Shown piece by piece: positions 57,669-64,000 of a DNA stretch of 64,000 nucleotides. A program made the translations under genes and the position numbers. Positions within the stretch are counted from its first letter, which is position 1. Each line of letters starts with the position of its first letter. Source of the stretch: Meconema thalassinum (Eukaryota > Arthropoda > Insecta > Orthoptera > Tettigoniidae); assembly GCA_946902985.2 (NCBI GenBank), contig OX336389.2, positions 786,966,979 to 787,030,978 of the forward strand, given 5' to 3'. The notes under the pieces were generated by a model that did no database searches, was not told the origin of the DNA, and saw only the letters and a program-made list of their open reading frames with translations.

Positions 57669-57854
57669 AATGAGAGTAACAGAAAAAATAATAAAAAGAG
57701 TTCAGAAAAACGGGAAGAAAATTCTTGGTCCCAGAGTATTAGAAATGAAATATTGTATCAATTCACTACTTCGCAAACCTAAACAAATGTATTAAACTAC
57801 ACCTACTAATATTGACTCTGTACTTTCATGTGTACTGCACACACAACATACACA

Positions 57855-59072
57855 TAACAAGTAGTTGTGTGAAAAACTAAATAGACTATTTTCATATATC
57901 CTACTTATATTAATTGCCTCTATCAACATACAAATTTTCAGTGTGATTGCTGTAATAGATTCGTAGATATTGAGAACCGTCTAAATATTTCGGATGGTCA
58001 CCTTGTTGGATTTTTATTTAAAGGCCTTAGAGTTATGTACTATTACATGAAGATTATTGTGTACGTGTTTAATTCAAACGTCAATCGCATGATTAGGACA
58101 CAAGAAATAAAAACGAGATTTCAAAATTTCGTTCAGCCGCCATTTTGTGGTTATGAAATTCATTTAAATGAATTAGATGCCAGTAGATTAAAATTTATAA
58201 AAGCATATACCGTACCAAGTTTCACTGCGCTCGGTTGGCTAAATCGCGAGAAACGTCCATTTGAATATTTAAATTTCGCGTTGCCCCCATGTTATATGTG
58301 CTCACCAAGTATTGAAGGTCCCATAGATCAACTTATGTTCATAGCCTCTATACCCATACAAAATTTCGGTTTGATTGCTGTCACAGATTAATAGATATTG
58401 AGAACCGTCAAAATTACTTCCGATGATCGCCATGTTGGATTTTAATAAATTTTGGCCATAGAGTTTCGTACAATTAGATGAGTATTATTGTGTACGTTCA
58501 TTATTCAAAAGTTGATTTCGATCGCATAATTCGAACACAAGAAATAAAAACTTAATTTTAAAATTTTTCTCAGCCGCCATCTTGATGTTATGTAAGCAAT
58601 TGAACTAAATTAGATGTCAGTGCATTGCAATTTGTATAGTCATTTGCTTGACCAAGCTTCACTGCGTTCGGATGGTTAAATCGCAAGAAAACTCTATTTT
58701 TATGTTTCAACTTCGCTTGGCCGCCATGTTCGTTTTGAATGTAACAGGTTTTTGAACGTCAAATAGGTGAACATCTAGTAGTGCCCTTTATCACTGAACA
58801 TAATTTTAGGGTATTAGTTTGGGAGATATGGAATGCCGGTGAAATATTTCGCACAGTTTCCATGTTGGATTAGTGAGACATAATAAAATTTAAAGGGCAC
58901 GGTCGGGGTCGGCTAAGATAGTACTATGACCTCTCCGAGTTTCATTAAAATCGCTCCAGCCGTTAAGAAGTTATTAGGGGGGCACACACACACACACACG
59001 CGGAAGTACACACATAGGGACAAAAGGTGATTTCTAAGCTTATATTTTCATAAATGAAAGTAGGCTAAAAAT
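57855..59072 (-). mobile_element. HINE-like repeat, copy C
   Basis: Inverse of copies A and B: AACAAGTAGTT end at 57857, ACTATTTTCATATATCC, central repeats with CCGCCATxTTG and TAAATCGCGAGAAA, (CA)n at 58983-58998, and TTCATAAATGAAAGTAGGCT at about 59047-59066. Confidence 0.6.
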
Positions 59073-59117
59073 ACAATAGCACTATGCTAACAAGCGAGCA
59101 ACGGGTATTGCAGATGG

Positions 59118-59719
59118 AAACAAGTAGTTCCGTTATGTACTGAACAGCCAATTTTCATATATCCTACTTTTGTTAATTGCCCCTAACATTATACAAAATA
59201 CCGGTTTGTTTGCTATAATAGATTCGTAGATATTGTGAAACGTCTAAATATTTCGAATAGTCGCCATGTTGGATTTTTATATAATAATTATGTACGTCTT
59301 AGAGTTATGTACTATTACATGAAGATTATTGTGTAGGTATAGTATTCATACCGTACTTCAATCACATGATTAGGACACAAGAAATGAAACCGAGATTTTA
59401 AAATTTAGCACAGCTGCCATCTTGTGGTTATGAAAACAATTGAAATAAATTAGATGCCAGCGGATTAAAATGTGTATAACCAATTACCGTGCCACGTTTC
59501 ACTGCACTCGGATGGTTAAATCGCGAGAAACGTCCATTTAATATTTATATTTCGCGTCGCTGCCAGGTTGGATTTTTGCTCACCAGGTAATTGAAAATCC
59601 CATAGGTGAACTTATGTTCATAGTCTCTATCAACATACAACTTTTGAGTTTGATTGTTGTCATAGATGAATAGATGTTGAGAACCGTCTAAATATTTCGG
59701 ATGGTCACCATGTTGCATT
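59118..59719 (-). mobile_element. HINE-like repeat, copy D (shortened)
   Basis: AACAAGTAGTTCCGTTATGT end, then the same 3' half of the family. It lacks the microsatellite half and runs straight into copy E. Confidence 0.55.
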
Positions 59720-60340
59720 TTTAGCCTACTTTCGATTTTTGCAAAGAAATGAAAGTAGACTTATGAGATCAACACAGGGTCAAAAATGGTGTGTCTGGCT
59801 GTGTGTGCATGTGTGTGTGTACTCTGCATGTCTGTCCCCACTTTCAATTCAAACACGGTGAAACCGAATTGAATGAAATTTGGTACAGCGGTAGCACTAG
59901 CAAAGGGCACCCCAGTGTCATGTTTTATATCACCGCCATCTTGACGGACACGTTATGGCGGCCACCCAAATGTTCAAAGCATAAATCAAATTACAACTAA
60001 CCCAATCATCTGATTTCTACCAAATTTTGCAACAACATACATTTATGTGTGGAGCATCTTTTGACCAATCTACAAGGTCATCAGCCCAAACGTTTGCAGA
60101 TGGCGGCCATGTATGTGTGCAAATCGATTCCCCCTATCAATTCTAACACGGTGAAACCGAATTGAACTAAATTTGGTACAAAGCTAGCACTAGCAAAGAG
60201 CACCTCAGCGTCATGATTTATATCGCCGCCGTCTTGATGGAAACGTAAGGGCGGCTACTCAAATGTTCAAAGCTAAAATCAAATTACGACTAAGGTAATC
60301 ATTTGATCTCCACTAAATTTTGCAACTACGTACTGTGCCC
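59720..60340 (+). mobile_element. Related HINE-like element, copy E
   Basis: Starts TTTAGCCTACTTTCGATTTT with partner arm GAAAGTAGACTTATGAGATC, then a GT-rich tract (59790-59822). Two internal repeats follow, 292 bp apart, with ACACGGTGAAACCGAATTGA. Same 5' design as A and B but a different body; its 3' end was not located. Confidence 0.5.
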
Positions 60341-63300
60341 GAATCTCGCATAGCCACCACCTATATCAGCTGAGATGGAAAGGATTGTAAGGACGTTGAT
60401 GCCCAGCCAGATAAACAAACACTTCCCTACTAGGTGAATAACTAGGAAATCCTCGGCGCATATCGGTCACGCAATAGCACTACTAACTAGTTACACATTT
60501 ACTAGCAAACAATCATATAAAACATAAAAGGTAGGACGAGAATCTCGGATCTCGAGCGTGAACGGTGAAGTTGAGACTAAGTGAGTTCTAGTATCTAACC
60601 AGTAGCACTACAGCATGTTGATTGTGAAATGAAAAGATGATCAGTTTCTATAAAAGGGACAAGCAAACTAAACAGTGCTTACAAGTTTATTAAATAAAAA
60701 TTTACATGCTATAAGAAAAAATCCCTGACACAAATAAAAATATTTAAAGATTAAAAATAAAATATTTTAACAAATGTATATAGTCCTTCTAGTATTCACT
60801 TTCCAAGCGAAAGAATTCGATACACAAATTTTTTCGAAAATAATAAGTACTGAACGTTTCTTTCAATGGTCACCATGTGACTCGGTTGCCACAAACAGTC
60901 TGATATGATCAGCTGTTATCATATAAAATTGTAATTAATAACAAATGATACCCTATATTATACATTTATCGTTTCTAAAATATATCAACATTATTAATAA
61001 AAATTATTAAATTATTTAAGTATTTACATTAGTCCAGCACGGTATTCTAACAAAATATTTACACGATCATGCGTGATCTAACAATCTCGCTGTGTTTCCT
61101 TCCTCTAAAACATTTCTTCTAATACAGTTCACAACCAATGTTTCACCTGTATCAAATGGATTTGTCATAATCAATAGAACCTTCGTAACAAACAATAAAG
61201 CTAATTACGGCTCTGTAATGTCATTATCAATACATATTTTCGATATACTTGAAGAACGATGCGGGACTAATCTCTTACCTTCATAAATTTCGTGGATCTC
61301 GGAATTACACTTCACTGACATATACAACACAAATAAATTACCAAATGTCAGTTAACTTCTTCAACATACTGTATCAAACAATTTGCTCTCACCAGCAATA
61401 TACTTATAAACCTTCCTATTTGGTGAACAACTTCTCAATAGTGCGTTAACTACACGCATACATTTCTCAACACATTCCTTTCCTTCCGACGATAATAATG
61501 CACGGTATTCTTCCAATAAGAACCCATCTTGATATATTCCATACATGTATAAGAATCAGTGACCCTACTAGATAATCACTAACCTGTGAAATACCTTTCA
61601 TGGTGCACTCTTACAAATCTTCTCCACAAACTCATCACCTTCGTGCTCTATAAACTTCAATAACATTTCTGTTCACATCATTACATTGTTGTAGTATATT
61701 CCACATTACCCCAATTGACAACATTCCGTTAATAACCTTCATAATATAATATTATCCACGTTACAATAAAATATCAACATTAATAGACTTTAGTCCGCTC
61801 GTCTTCGCATTTAATAAAAATAAAACATTTCCTCCCTTCCTGGAATTTCTTAATGAATTAATTATTCATTTACAAATGTGTTTCGTTTTCAAATAAACCT
61901 CAGGTTGATCTACAAATCACCTGGTCTATGTTTTCGTATTAAAAAACTACTTCAATAAAATTATTTATAACTTTAGGCTTCATCTTGAGTCTATCTGTCA
62001 ACGTTATGATCCTATTTTCATTCATTTCTCCGTTATGTTAGTAACCAATGACTATAACAATGTCATATTTCAATAATATGCCGATATTGGAATTGTTATA
62101 CTTCATAAAGTATTTTATAAATATTACACTTGTTTTATGACACATTAAATTGTTTTTAACAAATACTTCAGCATATTTCACATATGCTTTCTCTATTAAA
62201 CGATGCGATCTAGCAAAATTGACGCATACTATAGGTAGTTACGCATTCTATCGAAGCATTCCATTTGTATAAAGCAGTTTCGTTTTAAAGTGAGTATAAT
62301 TAAAAACGTATCAGCAAATTCAAATATGAAATATTTAAAATCCAAATAATAGTTGAAATACGTCAATAACGGCACACGCTGACGTAGAATAAAATTTACA
62401 ATTATATTTAAAAAATTGACCACATAATAACATGAGTTATGAGTAAAGAAGAATCTACATAAGTTGGTCACATCTAAAATACCCCCAAAATACAACAAAC
62501 TACTAAGATATTAGAACAATCTTTCGTCTACCTTCATGATGGTCAGCTCTTGCGATACCTGGCCGGATATGTATGATGTTTCTCCCCAGGCTCGACACGT
62601 GCCGGAAGTTTGCTGGATAACGGGTTCCCCCTGTCTGCGAGAAATCGGCTGGGCGACTTGCTCCTCTCCGTGAGCACCTGGCTGCGTGGCCTCGGGCCGC
62701 GCCAACAGGTCTTAATGCTTCTCGATTAACAATCTGGAAACTCGTACCCTGGTCGAACGAACTCTTCGAACGGCTGGTCTCTGGTCGCATTTCTTCATCA
62801 TCGTAGATTGAATGTCTATTGTTGAAATCTCCCAAGTTGGTGATGGTAATCTTTGTAGTATCATTGTTGGTAAATTCAGATTACTGCTTGTTAGTATTGA
62901 AGTTGTAGAATAATGAACTCATTGTTGTCTGGTCCACTCTGAATTACACTCCGTGAATGTAGATTAACTTCCCTCCATGGATTTAGTGTTGCATCTCTAT
63001 CTTCATAATATTTTCAGATTGGGAATTTCCCCCCTGACCTGAATTCTTTATCAACATTGTAGGTTGATAAATATTCCTTATTTTGGATTCTTCAATGTAG
63101 CAGTCAATGTAATGGGCTACTCTCAATGCTGTGGTAGTATATTTAGTTCAATAATGTAAACTTCTTCTTGTGAGCGGCGAATTGTAATCTGTCGATTCAA
63201 ATTTCAAACTACTGCTTTATTTCATTGCCGGCATCTCCTACTGTTCCTCGGCAAGTGTGGTGTCTCCTTCGGACAAGTGTATATCTCCTTGCCGTACATT

Positions 63301-64000
63301 GCTTATGCATATCAGCTCTTCTCGGACGATCAGTAACACAGGTCTACACTGTACCTGTCGCTGTGAAGGAATGAATCTCTGCGCTCTCCAGTGCCGCGCT
63401 CTTTACTGTCTGAAATGACAGACTAGCCTCAAACACAGTCCTTATTACTGTAATTCGCTCATATCTTTCCCTCTATTCATAAATATTTCATTCTGTTTTG
63501 ATAAGAAAATATCATTTCGTCTTCGCTAACTATAGAAGTGCTTATATCGCTATATAGCCAAATTAAATATAATAGCGATTCCCTCAATATTGTTGTGGTT
63601 CATTCTGATTGGCTCCTGAGTTATCAAGAAAAACTCATTGTTCTAGCCTCTTATCAAAGTGTCGTGTGCACGATGTTGTTATTGTCGACTAGGCGAACAA
63701 AAACCGGTCCTTGACTTGCTAACTTGAAGCTTTGGTCATATTCCAGTGTCTGAAGATTGGACTCTCCCTTGGTTAAAATATTATTCACTGAAATATTTCC
63801 AAATTTCATTCTCTAAAAATGCTGCAAATTTTTCGAAACACTCATCAATATATTCCATTCACCTCATAAAATAGTTATGTGAATAAAATATTGTTCAATT
63901 CCTAATTTCTATTTATTGCATTAATTTAGTGCGCAAGTTGGTTCGATTCCCGGCTCCAACAATGCCTTGAGTCAAACTGAATTCGAGCTCAGTACCCTTA
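60341..64000. other. AT-rich gene-free tail
   Basis: No coding domain recognised. A TATA-like TATAAAAGGG is at about 60649. A GC-richer island at 62560-62710 is open on the minus strand (62503-62835) without known domains. A tRNA-like TTCGATTCCCGGCTCC is at 63942-63957, probably a SINE remnant. Confidence 0.4.

Noticed and set aside
62503..62835. 110-residue minus-strand frame
   Set aside because: Composition follows a local GC-rich island; a second overlapping frame is open too; no domain recognised.
63940..63958. Primer-binding site complementary to a tRNA 3' end (TGGAGCCGGGAATCGAACC on minus)
   Set aside because: The adjacent bases do not end in CA as an LTR should, and the text matches the SINE family A box B (TTCGATTCCCGGCTC).

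Overview
This window looks like ordinary repeat-rich intergenic DNA from a large insect (arthropod) genome. I found no intact host protein-coding gene, rRNA, true tRNA or CRISPR array. The evidence is the AT-rich background, many tRNA-derived SINEs with RNA polymerase III box-like heads, several DNA-transposon superfamilies in different states of decay, and one nearly pristine Ty3/Gypsy LTR retrotransposon with an arthropod-style TATA + TCAGT initiator. The species cannot be fixed from the sequence.

Layout. 1-5722: a broken YqaJ-type nuclease gene (920-1855), microsatellites, three SINEs and a broken IS630/Tc1-type DDE transposase (4468-4944). 5723-20223: a 14,501-bp Gypsy element on the minus strand with very long (3,788 bp) near-identical LTRs, GTAT target duplication, gag, protease and pol in three overlapping frames, and a polypurine tract. 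20.6-32 kb: a HINE-like (Helentron-type) non-autonomous repeat, SINEs, a 241-bp tandem duplication, a 538-bp TIR MITE, a DDE_Tnp_4 transposase relic and a second YqaJ relic on the minus strand. 32-44 kb: AT-rich DNA with one candidate promoter/first exon, a second HINE-like copy, SINEs and a degenerate repeat block with a period near 855 bp. 44.2-50.3 kb: a TA-flanked, pogo-like decayed transposon full of GGGCAAAGTG motifs, and two Tc1-like transposons, one with both TIRs and TA duplications preserved. 51-64 kb: more SINEs, a 0.5-kb polypyrimidine tract, a hAT MITE (8-bp duplication) whose 3' end was tandemly triplicated, three further HINE-like copies, and an AT-rich tail.

How it works together. 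Only the Gypsy element looks potentially active. Transcription would run leftward from a TATA box in the right-hand LTR whose initiator sits at the edge of an array of nine TCAKTY matches. Gag would be made first. Protease lies in a different register reached across a run of ten A, and pol lies in the -1 register at a GGGAAAG heptamer placed directly after the last pol-frame stop. The leader between the LTR and gag carries repeated primer-binding-site-like units, one matching a tRNA-Lys type site at 17 of 18 bases but about 400 bases from the LTR edge. This element, with its giant LTRs, start-site array and two recoding sites, is the most interesting system in the window. The other features are fossils that depend, or depended, on other elements for movement.
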